Assembly (NCBI GenBank): GCA_039704465.1
Contig: JASFAU010000002.1
Coordinates: 62,001 to 126,000, forward strand
Direction of reading: 5' to 3'
DNA: 64,000 nt
Source: Plasmodiophora brassicae
Taxonomy: Eukaryota > Endomyxa > Phytomyxea > Plasmodiophorida > Plasmodiophoridae
How positions within the stretch are numbered: the stretch's first letter is position 1; every line of letters begins with the position of its first letter. Shown piece after piece: positions 24,101 through 37,088 of the stretch. The position numbers were made by a program, and so were the translations under genes. The notes beneath the pieces are model-generated. The model ran no database searches, was not told where the DNA came from, and saw only the letters and a list, made by a program, of their open reading frames with translations.

Positions 24101-26033
24101 CGACTGGGATCGCCTTGGCGGCGAACTCGCGCATCTGATTGCGCGTCTGGGACGCGGTGACGATCAAGTCGGTGATGAGCGCCGCTCGCCCTTCATGCTG
24201 TGCTTGACGTGTCGGGACATCCTGGGTCTCCCTCCCGGTCGTCTTGGCGCTATCTGCGAAACGGCGGACGTTGTCGAGCTAAGGCTGGACTACCTGGACG
24301 CCAAGGATGATCCGGAATCCGTTCGAGAGCAGTGGGCGGCTCTACGGTTGGCCCTTGGACATCAACCGGTTATCTGGACCGCTCGAAGCGTGTGTGAAGG
24401 TGGTCGCGTCGCACACGACGTTGCGTTCAAGCTGCTGAAACTTGGAGCGCGTCTTGGAGTCGAGTATTTGGACGTCGAGGCATCCCTCCCAGCTGCTGCC
24501 CGGGCCGATGTACTGGACGGTGTCACGAAGGCGACTCGAGTGATTGGTTCCCTACACAGCTCCAGAAGCGAGGTCAACGAGGAGATGTTTACGGCCGCTG
24601 AATTGGACGGGCGCGCTGATGTGGTCAAAGTTGTGACGACCGCCAGGACAGTGGACGACGCCCTGGACATTGTCCAGCGCGCCCGCCGGTACCGTTCGAG
24701 GCGTGCGAACACGATATGGTAATCATCACGCTCGTCCAGATGCCTGTTCTCTGTGGCTGACCATGTTCGAAGCATCGCACTGGCGATGGGCGATGCCGGG
24801 CGCCTCTCTCGCGCGCTGAACCCTGCGTTCACTCCCGTGACGCATCCCGATCTGAGCCCTTCCGCACCGGGTACACTTTTGATCATCTTCCGTCTGACAT
24901 TTGCGACTGATGTGTTGCTGGTCAGGGCAAGTATCCCTGGCTGCCCTGAATGCTCTTCGTTATGCTATCGGCGCGATAGCCGTGCGCCAATTCTACCTGT
25001 TTGGAGGTCCGTCCATCGTGTCGTCGCCGTCTCCTGCGCTCCACAACCAGGCGTTTGCGTTGTGCGGTCTTCCGTACTCGTACGCGACCGCTGTTTCGGA
25101 GACCGGTCACGTCACTGATGACATTCGGCGCATCATCAAGGACGACAGCTTTGGCGGCGCGTCTGTCACGATTCCCCTCAAGGAGGCCATTATCGACGTG
25201 GTATCGCTTTGCGTCGCTGGACGGAGGATCCAATCCATTTGACCACGTGTTCGCTGTAGCTGGACGGCACAACTGCCACTGCTGGGCGGATCGGGGCGGT
25301 CAACACGATTATTCGGGATCCGGAAGACGCCGCTCGTCGCATTGGCGACAATACCGACTGGATCGGCGTTCGTGATTGCCTGCAACCACATCTGCGCCCG
25401 GGTCGTCGTGCAGCAGTTGTCATTGGAGCGGGCGGTATGATGGTCTGGCGCTCGCCGGAAGACGGCTCCCCGCTAACGTTCCTGTTAGGCACAGCGAAAG
25501 CCGCGCTGTTCGCGCTTGAACAGCTTGGGTTCGATCTGGGTCGCGTCCATCTGCATAACAGGACCGTCGAGCGTGCGCAAGCAATCGCGACCGTGTTCGG
25601 GTGCCGCGTGCTGTCTGACCTCGACCGGGATGCCGTTCCCGACGTTGACGTACGTACTGAGCCTGCTCCCATGTGCGCCGCTGATTAACCAATACTGGCG
25701 TAGGTCATTATTAACACTGTGCCGGGCCACGTTGCCATGACCGTGCCCGAGCGTTACCTGCAGGACTGCCCGTTAGTCCTGGACGCGAACTACGCTAGAG
25801 ACGGGACAGGCAACGACCGCGCTGCGTTGCGCCGCCGACCGTTGACTGACACTGGCTGTACTGTAGCGCTGATGAAGCAGGCCGAGTCGCATGGGTGCAC
25901 AGTGGTGTCGGGCCAGGCAATGCTCCTGTATCAAGGCGCTGCCCAGTTCGCCGTCTGGACTGGGATGCGCCCGCCCGTAACCGTGATGCGTAACGCCGTT
26001 CAGCAGTTCCTTGCCGCCAAACCTACCCACTAA
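21151..26033 (+). CDS. ARO1: AROM, pentafunctional shikimate-pathway enzyme
   Basis: Eight exons (21151-21987, 22041-24688, 24740-24870, 24926-25200, 25260-25434, 25489-25649, 25704-25809, 25867-26033) give 1,499 residues. The protein carries steps two to six of the shikimate pathway. The order is the classic one. Dehydroquinate synthase: GGGTVGDLCAF, GGKTGVNTP. EPSP synthase: GSKSVSNRALIL, NAGTAARFLTA. Shikimate kinase: P-loop GMRGSGKT. Type I dehydroquinase: VELRLDYLD, with Lys in DVVKVVTTA. Shikimate dehydrogenase: SPALHNQAF, GGASVTIPLK, GAGGTAKAA across a splice. Each active-site block is intact. The last intron (25810-25866) has a GC donor and is 57 nt without stops; if retained the protein is 1,518 residues. 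The ATG at 21151 is the first that leads into the domain. Confidence 0.97.
25810..25866 (+). other. Candidate GC-AG intron in AROM
   Basis: Removing these 57 nt (start gcaacg, end ctgtag) joins NYARDG to TALMKQAESHGC, which matches the dehydrogenase family spacing. The stretch has no stop in frame, so retention would only insert 19 residues. Confidence 0.6.
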
Positions 26034-26229
26034 AGCAACGTGACGTTAGTCATCACGGCGCCGCCTGGTTCGCGTCTGCTTACATAGTAGGGCGCACACG
26101 ACCCGCTACACGTTGGCACGAAGACGTCTCTGCCCGCAACCAACGGGTGGGCAGTCGCGCCTGTTGAATAGTACGCATCGATCCGCAGCGGGTGCGCGCC
26201 GCCATTCAGCCCCCCGGGTCTGCCTGCTG

Positions 26230-27141
26230 ATGGCACGCACGTCGCTGCCGAGTGCGGGGTACCGACGAAAGTGCGTGGGAGCGGCCACGCATTCTCGCAC
26301 AATTGCGTCGACGCACCCGTTGGTGGCCGCCGCCAACGACGCCGACCTGCCGCAGGGCGCCGGTCCGCACATGACCGGGTCCATGCGCGTCTGGCCAGAC
26401 GACACGCCGATTCGAGAGTTCTTCAACAGCACCGTGGCACTGCAGACGGCGCTGCCGCAGGATCGCCTGGACGCTGTCGTGGCCTCCCTGCTCCGCGAGG
26501 GGTTCGGCACGTTCGGCGTCCTCCGATCCGTCGTCGAGATATACGACCAGGCACCCAGTCCCGCGCACGCACTTCAGATGTGCGTGCAGCCGCCGATGCC
26601 GCTCGGCGTGTGCTTCGTCGTCGCCAAGCACCTGGTCGCCACCGGGCCGCCACCGCCGCACCCATCGGCGGCGACGCACACGCCGCGCAGTCCGAAGGCC
26701 GCGCCGCACAGTCCCACGCACCCGATGACGCTGCTGGTGCGTGCCACGGCGACGTCCGGCAATAACAGTTCCGCGCCGCCCGCGCCCGCACTGACCACCG
26801 GCGACGCACCGATCGCGGCCGCCCTCCCCGCGCCGGGTGCGGACGCGGAGAGCAGCAGCAGCGAGGAGGAGGACTACCGGGTCAAGGGGGCCGCCGGCAC
26901 CGTGCGGCACTCGGGCACGCATCAGTGCCCGTACTGCCCGAAACGGTTCCAGTACTGCCACCTGCAGGATCACATCCGGTCGCACACGGGCGAGAAGCCG
27001 TTCGTCTGCCCGCACTGCGACAAGAACTTCAGCAGGAACAGCACCATGCGCCGGCACGTGAAACGATTGCACAAGCTGCCGCCGCCGCCGTCGCAGTACG
27101 TCGCACCGCACCGGGTCCAGGCCCCGCCTGCGCAATCGTAA
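26230..27141 (+). CDS. C2H2 zinc-finger protein, two tandem fingers
   Basis: This single exon ends at 27141. The C-terminus carries two adjacent classical C2H2 fingers: CPYCPKRFQYCHLQDHIRSH, the linker TGEKPF, then a second finger with CPHC and HVKRLH. The conserved linker supports DNA binding, so a transcription factor is likely. The N-terminal 150 residues include a helical segment (QDRLDAVVASLLREGFG), then Pro/Ala/Ser-rich spacers and an acidic SSSSEEED patch. The start is uncertain: ATG at 26230 or 26371 would both work. Confidence 0.85.
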   Translation: MARTSLPSAGYRRKCVGAATHSRTIASTHPLVAAANDADLPQGAGPHMTGSMRVWPDDTPIREFFNSTVALQTALPQDRLDAVVASLLREGFGTFGVLRSVVEIYDQAPSPAHALQMCVQPPMPLGVCFVVAKHLVATGPPPPHPSAATHTPRSPKAAPHSPTHPMTLLVRATATSGNNSSAPPAPALTTGDAPIAAALPAPGADAESSSSEEEDYRVKGAAGTVRHSGTHQCPYCPKRFQYCHLQDHIRSHTGEKPFVCPHCDKNFSRNSTMRRHVKRLHKLPPPPSQYVAPHRVQAPPAQS

Positions 27142-27207
27142 CCTGAACCGGACGCCCCCGTGAATTAGCCGCCCCGCCGTTTACCTACTCATAATAGAGA
27201 TTGACGT

Positions 27208-28341
27208 TCATTGGACAGCAGCGTGGCCGGTGCGTGGCGCCGTCATCTGCACGTGCCTGAACACGCGCACCGCCTTTCGCGCATCCGTGCCGAGGTGCGC
27301 AGGAACAACGCCAACGACAGCGATTCGTGCGTTGCTGTCCGGCGCGAGGCAGTCGCCCAGGAACCGGGTCAGTGCGTGCGCTCGTCTGTGTGCACCGGCG
27401 TCGCGTACGCACACGGCCAGCGCGGTGGCCGCCACGGCGTCGACGCCCACGGCCGAGTGCACGAAGTTGAACTTTGTGCTGGTCGTCCGGCGCCGACCGC
27501 CGTCCCATTGGTGCAGGCGCATCTGCAGGACCCAGTGCCCGATGGTCGCCGATGGCGCCGACAGGCCCCGCACGATCGCCTCGCGCACCGCACCCGCATC
27601 GGGGAACGACCGCGACGTCAGGCCCGGCACGGCCCCGTTCCTGGCGTCGGCTTTCAGCTCGACGACCCGCGTCGACCCCGGCCACATGTCCACGATGCGG
27701 TTCCCGGTGATGTTCACCAGCGAGAACGTTAAACGCGGGCGTCGCGCCGCGCTGACGATGCTGTCCGCCTTCGGCAGCGACGTCGTGGGTTCCGGCGGCG
27801 CGCTGTAATGGCACAGGCGGAAGAACGTGCTGACGGCCGCTGTCACGGCCTGGACGTCGTCGATGGTGCTGTCGCCGACGCGGACGACGGTGCATTGCGA
27901 ACGGTCCTGCCAGCAGGTGCCGATCAACGGTGCGTACACGTGCCGGAACAGCTGCCGGCGGGTGCGAACGATCAGGTCGACGTCAACGGGGACCCGGCGG
28001 GCGTGCGCGCCGATCGACAGCGTCCCGCGTTGACGATCGACGGTAACGTCGTCGCGAAGCACGAGGACGGCTCGTGTCAGGTGCGGCAGCGGTGCGTGCG
28101 AGCAGATCGCCTGCAGGCGCATCTGCTCGAGGAGCTGGACGTAGACGAGTTTCGGGGTCCAACCGGGGCCGATGTCCCCATCGGTACCGAAGTCCCGGTC
28201 GCAGAGATCGGCCCAGGGGATGCCGGCGCGGTATGCCCGTGCGACGCGCTCCAGTTGGAGCACGTCACGAGCCGGCAGGTAGGCGCATACCGGCGCCAGC
28301 ACCTTGAGCAACGTCGACGACATCAATGCCGAGGAACGCAC
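27208..28341 (-). CDS. F-box-like protein, intronless
   Basis: The single exon encodes 377 residues. The N-terminal segment LLKVLAPVCAYLPARDVLQLERVARAYRA, followed by a conserved-type Trp (GIPWADLC), resembles an F-box, which would bind Skp1 in an SCF ubiquitin ligase. The rest is a beta-rich region with blocks such as LTFSLVNITGNRIVDMW and KFNFVHSAVGVD, unassigned. It is one of few intronless genes here. The F-box call rests on pattern only. An internal ATG at 28323 is an alternative start. Confidence 0.6.
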   Translation of the reverse strand: MRSSALMSSTLLKVLAPVCAYLPARDVLQLERVARAYRAGIPWADLCDRDFGTDGDIGPGWTPKLVYVQLLEQMRLQAICSHAPLPHLTRAVLVLRDDVTVDRQRGTLSIGAHARRVPVDVDLIVRTRRQLFRHVYAPLIGTCWQDRSQCTVVRVGDSTIDDVQAVTAAVSTFFRLCHYSAPPEPTTSLPKADSIVSAARRPRLTFSLVNITGNRIVDMWPGSTRVVELKADARNGAVPGLTSRSFPDAGAVREAIVRGLSAPSATIGHWVLQMRLHQWDGGRRRTTSTKFNFVHSAVGVDAVAATALAVCVRDAGAHRRAHALTRFLGDCLAPDSNARIAVVGVVPAHLGTDARKAVRVFRHVQMTAPRTGHAAVQ

Positions 28342-28948
28342 CTCAGATATTCATTGCGAATATCTTGGTCACCGGCGGGTCCACGAATTCGACAAACGCG
28401 ACGGTGCCGGGTCGGGCGACTCCCGGACCGCCGCGTCCCGATGGCCAGCTGGCTGATCCGAAAGGGAGGCGCGGCCGGGAGAATGGAGGCGAATTAGAGA
28501 GCGGGTCTCTGGCGCGCTGTTTAACCATACCGACGTCGTTTAATGTGATCGATTCGCACGGGTTGCCTTGGTAAGCAACTTGTACGTCGCCGTACTCGAC
28601 TTGGAAGACGCGGCAAGCTGCTGATCAAGTCGACTTCGCCCGAGGCCAGGGCGCTCGAGTCGACCAAACTTCTGACCCGAGTCATAAGTCGAGTTGGCCG
28701 AAGTTGACCTGCAAGTCGACTCGACGCAAGTGGTATGCACCTCTAGACTTTCCACTGCTGTCGGGCCCACGGTTCGTCAAGTCGACTTGAGCAAATGGCT
28801 TCAAGCGACTTGAACACTTTGACGTCGACTTCGAACGACTTAGTCAGGCACCGAAGTCGTCTTAAACAACTGCTACGAATTTACAAGACATCACGTCAGG
28901 ATAAACCTCCAAGGCCAGCGCCAATGAAAGTCGTCAGCTTCATAATTG
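28342..28948. other. Spacer with a cluster of GTCGAC palindromes
   Basis: No gene found. Between 28629 and 28829 the hexamer GTCGAC occurs five times (28629, 28659, 28715, 28781, 28824), often flanked as AAGTCGACTT. The 12-bp perfect palindrome caagtcgacttg lies at 28778-28789. Related half sites (gacttg, aagtcg) fill the rest. It lies between the F-box gene start and the 3' end of the MCCB gene. Confidence 0.8.
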
Positions 28949-31193
28949 TCACATTCTGAATACTCCAAACTCTGTGGGTTCAACGGGCGCATTCAGTGCC
29001 GCAGTGAGAGACAATCCCAGTACCAGCCGGGTATCCTTGGGGTCAATTATGCTGCAGGAATGCCCGACGTCAGAGAGAAACCCTTCGACCGTAATTCAGG
29101 ATCAGTAAACGCCTACCCGTCATCCCACAGCCTTGCGGAGGAGTAATACGCTGCACTTTCACGTTCAAACTGCTCCAGCAGCGGGGCTTTTACCTTTGCC
29201 TCCTCTTCTGCGCTTAGCTGTGTCCCCGATCTCTCGGCCTTGTCACGCTCCAGCTGACATACACGCCTGTTAGCGATGAGAACGAAACCGCACAGGGCCT
29301 CAAACCTGCGCAATGACGCCAGCTGCTTGTTCTGCGCCCATCACAGATATCCTCGAATTCGGCCACATGTAGAGTAATCTTGGCGAGAACGCTGGAAGAG
29401 CTTAGAACACAACTCGGACACTGAACGAATATTGTTGAGGTACCTCGACCACACATCCCTGAGACAAGCAACCAAGATTTGCATGTCAACGAGCTGGGAG
29501 GCGATTGAAATGTACAACGTACCATAGTTGCCGGCACCGTACGAACCGCCGACAATGAGCGTTAGCTTGGGAACATTTGCACACGACACCGCCATGACCT
29601 GCATTAACAGGAGCGGATTGAGACCAGACAGACGACAGCACCGTCGTCGGTCCCGACCATTTTCGCACCATGCTTTGCAATGCCTTCCGCCTCGTACTGT
29701 TTACCAACCATCTGCAACGCACCAAGCATTCACGAGAAAGCAAGACACGTGATCCACACGACGAGGGTACAAATCCGCTGATGTTCTGCAGGAACAGGAT
29801 GGGAGTGTTCCTCTGCGCGCATATCTCAATGAACTGGGCACCCTTCACGGCCGATTCCGAGAACAGGATCCCGTTGTTCGCCACAATACCGATACGTTGC
29901 CCGTATAGATGAGCCCACCCGGTGACCAGAGTATCGCCGAATCTGTTGACGCATGAGCGACGCGCCTGTCCTCAAACAGGGGGGCTTACAGTTTCTTGAA
30001 TTCGAGGAACCGGCTTCCGTCGACAATTCGTGCGATGATTTCTCGAACGTCGAACGGTTTCTTCGTGTCTGCAGGTACAATCCCTCGCAACTCAATCGAC
30101 GGGTACAGGGGCTCCTCGACCTGGCTCAAGTCGAATTCGAGCTTCTGTGGCGGTGCTGAGTGGAGTATGGAGCGGGCGATGCTGAGCGCGTGGTCGTCAC
30201 TCTCCGCCCAGTGGTCAATAACGCCAGACTTTCGGCAGTGCACGTCGGCCCCTCCAAGGTCCTCAGCTGAAACAACTTCACCCGTTGCCGCGCGAACTAA
30301 CGGCGGCCCTGCCAGGAACACTGTCCCAGTTCCCTTGACGATAATGTTCTCATCCGCCATCGCTGGAACGTACGCACCGCCAGCTGTGCAGCTGCCCATT
30401 ACGACAGCGATCTGAGGAATGCCCTCTGGACACGTACAGAGTCAGGCGGGAGCGATACGTGGACGGGCGATCGACGGCAGCATACTCGCCGACATCCGGG
30501 CTTGGTTGAAGAAGATGCGCCCAAAGTGGTCACGGTCAGGGAACGTCTCGCTTTGATTGGGCAGGTTGACACCGCCCGAATCGACGAGATAAACGCATGG
30601 CAGACGGTTCTGCTCAGCGATCTCCTGGGCACGCAGATGCTTCTTGATGGTGATCGGGTAGTACGTGCCGCCCTTGACTGTCGAATCTGAACCGACGACC
30701 AACAGGTGTGAGCCATCTCGAGCAACGGGCAGCTGACGGCACCCCTTCGCCCACCATTGCAAACGATAACGCACTGGCGACCCGCCACTCGTCCAATACC
30801 GGTTACGATACTGCCCGCTGGAGTATAGTCCTTGTACAGGTCGTATCCAGCCAGCTGGGAAAATTCAAGGAACGGTGTCCTGACGGGTATTCAGTGGCGC
30901 CCGAATCGGACGCGGGCTTCAGGTTACCCGGGATCGACGAGGCGGTCAATTCGATCGCGTGGGAGACGTTTCCCCCTTGCCACATGCCGATCACGGCTCG
31001 CCTTCCCGCCGCCGAACTTGACCTTCTCCACCAGTCGCGTCAGGTCGTCCGCGAGTCGGGCCCCGTACGCAGCGTTCGCTTCGTACTCGGCGCCGCCCGT
31101 CTCCAACCGGGACTGCAGGACGGGGAGCGATGCCGCGCGGCGACGCGCCGCGCACCCGACCCGGGTACCCACCAGCCTCGGAACCGTCAGCAT
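28949..31193 (-). CDS. MCCB: Methylcrotonoyl-CoA carboxylase beta subunit, mitochondrial
   Basis: This is the carboxyltransferase subunit of leucine breakdown in mitochondria; it moves CO2 from biotin to 3-methylcrotonyl-CoA. The N-terminus ([20 protein letters not shown]) is basic and lacks acids, as expected for import. About nine short introns interrupt the frame, and splicing restores textbook blocks: [92 protein letters not shown], and the C-terminus [15 protein letters not shown]. The biotin-carrying alpha subunit is not in the window. The carboxyltransferase motifs are intact. Confidence 0.96.
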
Positions 31194-31406
31194 TCCCCCG
31201 TTCGATCACGTGCGGGCAAAAATTGTACCCACACTTTGGCAACCACAACACCCGTCACGTCGTCGGTCACGACGTTCCGTTTCACGACGAACACGGCGTC
31301 CCGGTGTGGACATTTTGGCGGTACGTACCCTTGTGGCACGCCCGGAGGTCCGAGCCGGTGCCGCCGAACCGGGGCACACGTCAGATGCGGGTGCGCCGTG
31401 TACCCA

Positions 31407-32273
31407 TGGGGTTGCTATTGCCGGTGCTGATGGTGTGCGGGCAACAGGATGACGCACCGAGGTATGAGGTCGTCCGTGGGTGCAGGTCGCAGCTGGTCGC
31501 CATAATCCCGACGTCGCTGATGGAGCGGTACCTGGATACGAGGTCCTGGTCCTGTTAACCCATCCGGGGAATAGTGCACTCATCGGGCTTGGTTGGACAG
31601 CGGGAAGAACGTGTGCGTTGATGTCGTCCCGGTTGCGTACGGTCCGATAGCAAGCACAGGGCGTCCCGCAGGGCAACCGGTGCCTCATGACTCGAATACG
31701 AGTTCGCACAATGTCAAGCAGGTCGCTACGAGACCGGCTGAAGTCGACGTGCCTGATCAGTCCCGGAACGCAAGTAGCCGGGCCACCAGCAGGGACGTTG
31801 TCGACGGCGCAGGGCAACCTCGAAACGCTCCCGCTCCATCCGAACCGCCAGTCGGTGGCACTCTACCGGAGCGGACGTCTACGCCAGTAACCCAGCAGCC
31901 TTCGCCACCGGATCCACCGCAGTCTGATGATGCACCGTCAACGTCGGCGTTTTCAGCTAAACACCCCCTGCAGACGGCGGCGCCAGAGCCCCAACCACGA
32001 GCTGGTCAGACACGGCCCTCGTTCCGTCAGCAGCACCCAGCCGGGTTCTACGCAGGCGGCGCCCTGGCAATTCTATTCATCGTCATTGCCATCGTCACTT
32101 TGTTCATCATCCTGCGCAAACGATGGGTAAACAGCAACACACGTACGGAGTATGTGTCGCCCCGTGACCTGTCCCTGCAACTGCAGTGCACTGCGCGGTG
32201 CGCGCGGGGAATAGTGCGTGACTGGGCGCGCCGTTGCCATTGGCGCCAAGCAGCATGTCGGCGTCCGAGCTAG
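31407..32273 (+). CDS. Probable single-pass membrane protein (model uncertain)
   Basis: The clearest part is 31593-32273. It has a Pro/Thr/Ser-rich extracellular-like stretch, then one strong transmembrane segment (GGALAILFIVIAIVTLFII), followed by RKRWVN as a stop-transfer signal. A possible 5' exon from ATG 31407 starts with a hydrophobic MGLLLPVLMVCG, which could be a signal peptide, joined by an intron ending near 31570. That would make a type I membrane protein with a mucin-like ectodomain. The 3' end runs into the start of the CCCH gene (ATG at 32255), so the true stop may lie behind another intron. No family recognised. Confidence 0.4.
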
Positions 32274-33581
32274 CGACGAGTAGCGCACTGACGCGGGCCT
32301 GCAGTGGGTACTCGTCGACGGCGTTGCGCCATGTGCGGCAGATGCTGGAGGCGGACGATGCCGACTCGCTGGCGGGCGGCGTCCGCGATGTGCTCGTTAA
32401 GCAGAGGGCGGGCGCGCGTCGCCGCGTACTGTCGCAGGCGATGCGCGCCCAAATCGAATTGCTGCGCGCCATGCCGAACACTCTGCAGCAGATCGCCATC
32501 GACGTTCTCAATAACCCGAACCTGCTCGACAATGCGGCCTATGTTCGCGAACGCCGCCAAAGAAGTGTGTTGCCGGCTGCGACGTCGAATTCGCGCGGTG
32601 ACGACAGCGCTCTGCCTCAGTTGATCGCGAAGTGGCTCAGGCAGTTGCCTCCTCTGCCACCAATGCCGGCCCATCGCATACGAACTTGGTTTATCCGACC
32701 TGGTGACATGCAGGATGAGCCAGCTGTAGGCAGAGCGTGTGATGCGAATCAGGTGACGGATACCACCGATGGATCCGTTGAGTTGCCAGCAGAGGTCGAT
32801 CAAAGCGTCTGCGGATCTAGTGAAGATGAAGAGTCTGGCGAATACGAATTACATCCCGAAGCGCCAGCGCCGTCTAACGAGGTCAACGAGGAGGTCAATA
32901 TATCGAGCAGTGGCGATGATGACGAGGAGGAGGAGGACGAGGAAGTCGACCAGTACGAGATTGAGTTGTCGCCACGTAAAGAAAGCGTTGAAGCGACACC
33001 TGGTGGATCGAAGCATGTGCCGTCGCTCTCTGAGATTGCGCTGACTCTGAAATCGGGTACCCCTGAGTCGCCATCAGCCACTGCAACGTCAACGAAGAAG
33101 CGCAATGACGTGTCTGCGAAGGCGCCCACAAAGCGTCTGGTGAAACGCGTCAAGTTTGCGAGGCCTGCCCAGAAGTACTGCACGCCGTGTGAATTCTGGG
33201 CAACGATGCGCTGTGCCAAGGGCGATCAATGCCCATTCAGTCATGACGGAGCACAGACACGATCCAGTGTCATCTGTCGCTACTTTATGATGGGCTCCTG
33301 CGTCAAGGGCGAAGACTGCTCGCATTCACATGACGTCCCCTGTAAGCATTTCCACCTGGGTAAACGGTGTAAGGATGTCGGCTGCAGGTTCAAGCATGAT
33401 CCAATGACAACGTCGGTGATAACGACAGGCGCCCTTTGCAAAGCATCTAACTGTTGTCGCTGATAGGGAGGAGCTGGAACTTTTCCGCAAGCGAGTAAGC
33501 GAGGGATACTACCTGAAACCTACAGCAGCCACAGGTGAACCATCTGCGCCAGTGTTGCCAGACAACCCTTTCGAAGCATGA
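32255..33581 (+). CDS. CCCH zinc-finger protein
   Basis: Exons 32255-33411 and 33467-33581 encode 423 residues. The C-terminal part holds three CCCH-type fingers: CTPCEFWATMRCAKGDQCPF, CRYFMMGSCVKGEDCSHSH, and CKHFHLGKRCKDVGCRFKH. Such tandem arrays usually bind RNA in mRNA processing or decay. The N-terminus has helices (LLRAMPNTLQQIAIDVLNNP) and a long acidic Glu/Asp-rich middle, with a basic stretch (KRLVKRVKF) that may be a nuclear signal. After the fingers the second exon adds EELELFRKRVSEGYYL, a helix seen after fingers in some CCCH proteins. Nuclear function is likely. Confidence 0.88.
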
Positions 33582-33653
33582 TTGCTGGACCGTTCGCGGA
33601 TCTGGACGAATGCGATTTATTGTTGAGCGCAGCGCTTCATCGCATTGGCCCGC

Positions 33654-35278
<1,625 letters not shown>

Positions 35279-36762
35279 ATGTCGGACGACCTGGGCGCCG
35301 ACGCGGACGTCTCCATGGCGTACATGTGCAAGCCGGAAGACGATGTATCCGAGGAGCCACCCGCGCCTGCACCTGGTGGAGTCCCCGACGCTGATATGTC
35401 CATCACGTTTCTGGGGACGTCCGCAGGTGGGCCTAGCTCCATTCGGAATTCGTCGTCACTGGTCGTGTCCACGGCGGCGACGTCGTGGATGTTTGATTGC
35501 GGAGGTCCTTCATCGCACTCTGTTCGTTCTCCCGCATCATGCTGATCGAATCGTTCAGAGGGTACTCAGCATCGGATGTTCCGCTGTTCGGCGCCCAGGA
35601 TGCGGCCGAGTGCCATCGACCGCATCTTCATCACGCATATGCACGCCGACCATGTCCTCGGGCTGCCCGGCATCCTCCTATACATATCAACGTCTCAGAC
35701 TGTCCGGACAACGCCCTTGCATATCTACGGGCCGCTGGGCCTCAGGGCATACATTCGCAACACGTTGCAGTCGGTCTGCACGAACCTGCAGATTCCGTAC
35801 TACGTTCACGAGATCAAGGTCGACCGTGCGAACCCGGATAAGCCTATCCGAGTGTACGTTCGCGTGCGTTTCCGTGGACCCTGTTGTCTGAGCTTGGCTT
35901 CCGTGTCGATAGTCTAAACGATGGGCGATTCGAGGTACATGCCGCTCCTATTCGTCACTCGATTGATTGCTTTGGTTACGTTATCACTGAAGTGGACCGC
36001 GCTGGCGAGCTGGATGCCGAACGGCTCCGGGCTGACGGTGTCGAACCGGGTAATGCCCTCTGTCAATCTGGTTATCGTATCATCGAAATAACCGCCAATC
36101 GGTTAGGCCCGATCTACAGGTTGCTGAAAGGAGGCGACAGTGTCACGCTTCCGGATGGACGAACCATCAATGGCAGCGACTACGTGAACGGCGTGATTCC
36201 TGGCCGAAAGATTGTCATTCTTGGCGACACGTTTAATGCCGACAACCTGCTCGAGAAAGCGCAAGGCGCCGGTCTGTGTCAACGCTGAAATCAGTGCCCG
36301 GATAAGAAGTCTGAATGCGTCGTGTGTGTCCCACAGATGTCGTTGTGCACGAGGCAACAGCGCCCGACCAGGACGCTGCACAAGCCGTGCGGAGAGGGCA
36401 CTCGACCCCGTCAATGGCCGCACGATTCGCACGACAAGCCAAAGCCCGGCTACTCATCCTGAATCATGTCAGCCCGAAGACCACAGACGAAGGCGTTGCC
36501 AGGCTGCACGGCGACATGCCCTATGTCAACCTTCGTGACCAGGCCGTTCGCACTATGAAATCCGGTGCGGACGTGTGCAACGACTCGCCTGTCCTGATCT
36601 GCTACTGACCGGCGAACGTGCTACACAGACAACGTCATCGTCGCCTTCGACTACCTGCGCGTCTGCGTCAATCGGCGTCCTACGGTCCCAAAGGTGCCCA
36701 GCGCTGACGTTTCAAGGTCCCCGCCTGCAGATAGGCCGGCGCAATCGGAACCGCAGCTCTAG
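35279..36762 (+). CDS. ELAC1: tRNase Z, short form
   Basis: This enzyme cuts the 3' trailer from precursor tRNA. Five exons (35279-35504, 35559-35853, 35913-36271, 36337-36564, 36629-36762) give 413 residues. The metallo-beta-lactamase signature is present: FLGTSAGGPS at the start, CGEGTQHRM across the first splice, and the metal-binding motif THMHADHVLGLPG. Further motifs are CFGYVI, KIVILGDT, VVVHEAT and LILNHVSP, all in order. It has one lactamase domain, so it is the short type. There is an acidic N-terminal extension of about 40 residues before MSITFLG, which might act in targeting. Confidence 0.95.
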
Positions 36763-37088
36763 TTCCGCGCCGGCGTACGCCATCATTTATAATTCCTAGT
36801 TTGCCTGTTCAGCGGGCAAAGCTCGTCGAACGCGTACCACACCGTACCTAGACGTCCGTCCGTCCCTGTGTACATACAATATCGGTGAACCGCTGCGCAG
36901 GCTGCATGCAATGCCCTTCGTCGTAGGTACATATTCGTACGGGTAGCCTGGTCGAGTGGGCGCTGCCCGTGGAATTCTATTTTTATGCCGATGGCGTGCG
37001 AACCCGACCCAAAACGGCTCGTCGTTGTTGTCATTCATTTCGTGGCCCGGGGCGAAGCGGTGGGTCGGCGCTGCTCCCAGAGACGCCA
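36763..37088. promoter_or_regulatory. Spacer upstream of the capping protein alpha gene
   Basis: About 325 bp between two plus-strand genes. No gene supported. It should hold the promoter of the downstream gene. Confidence 0.5.
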
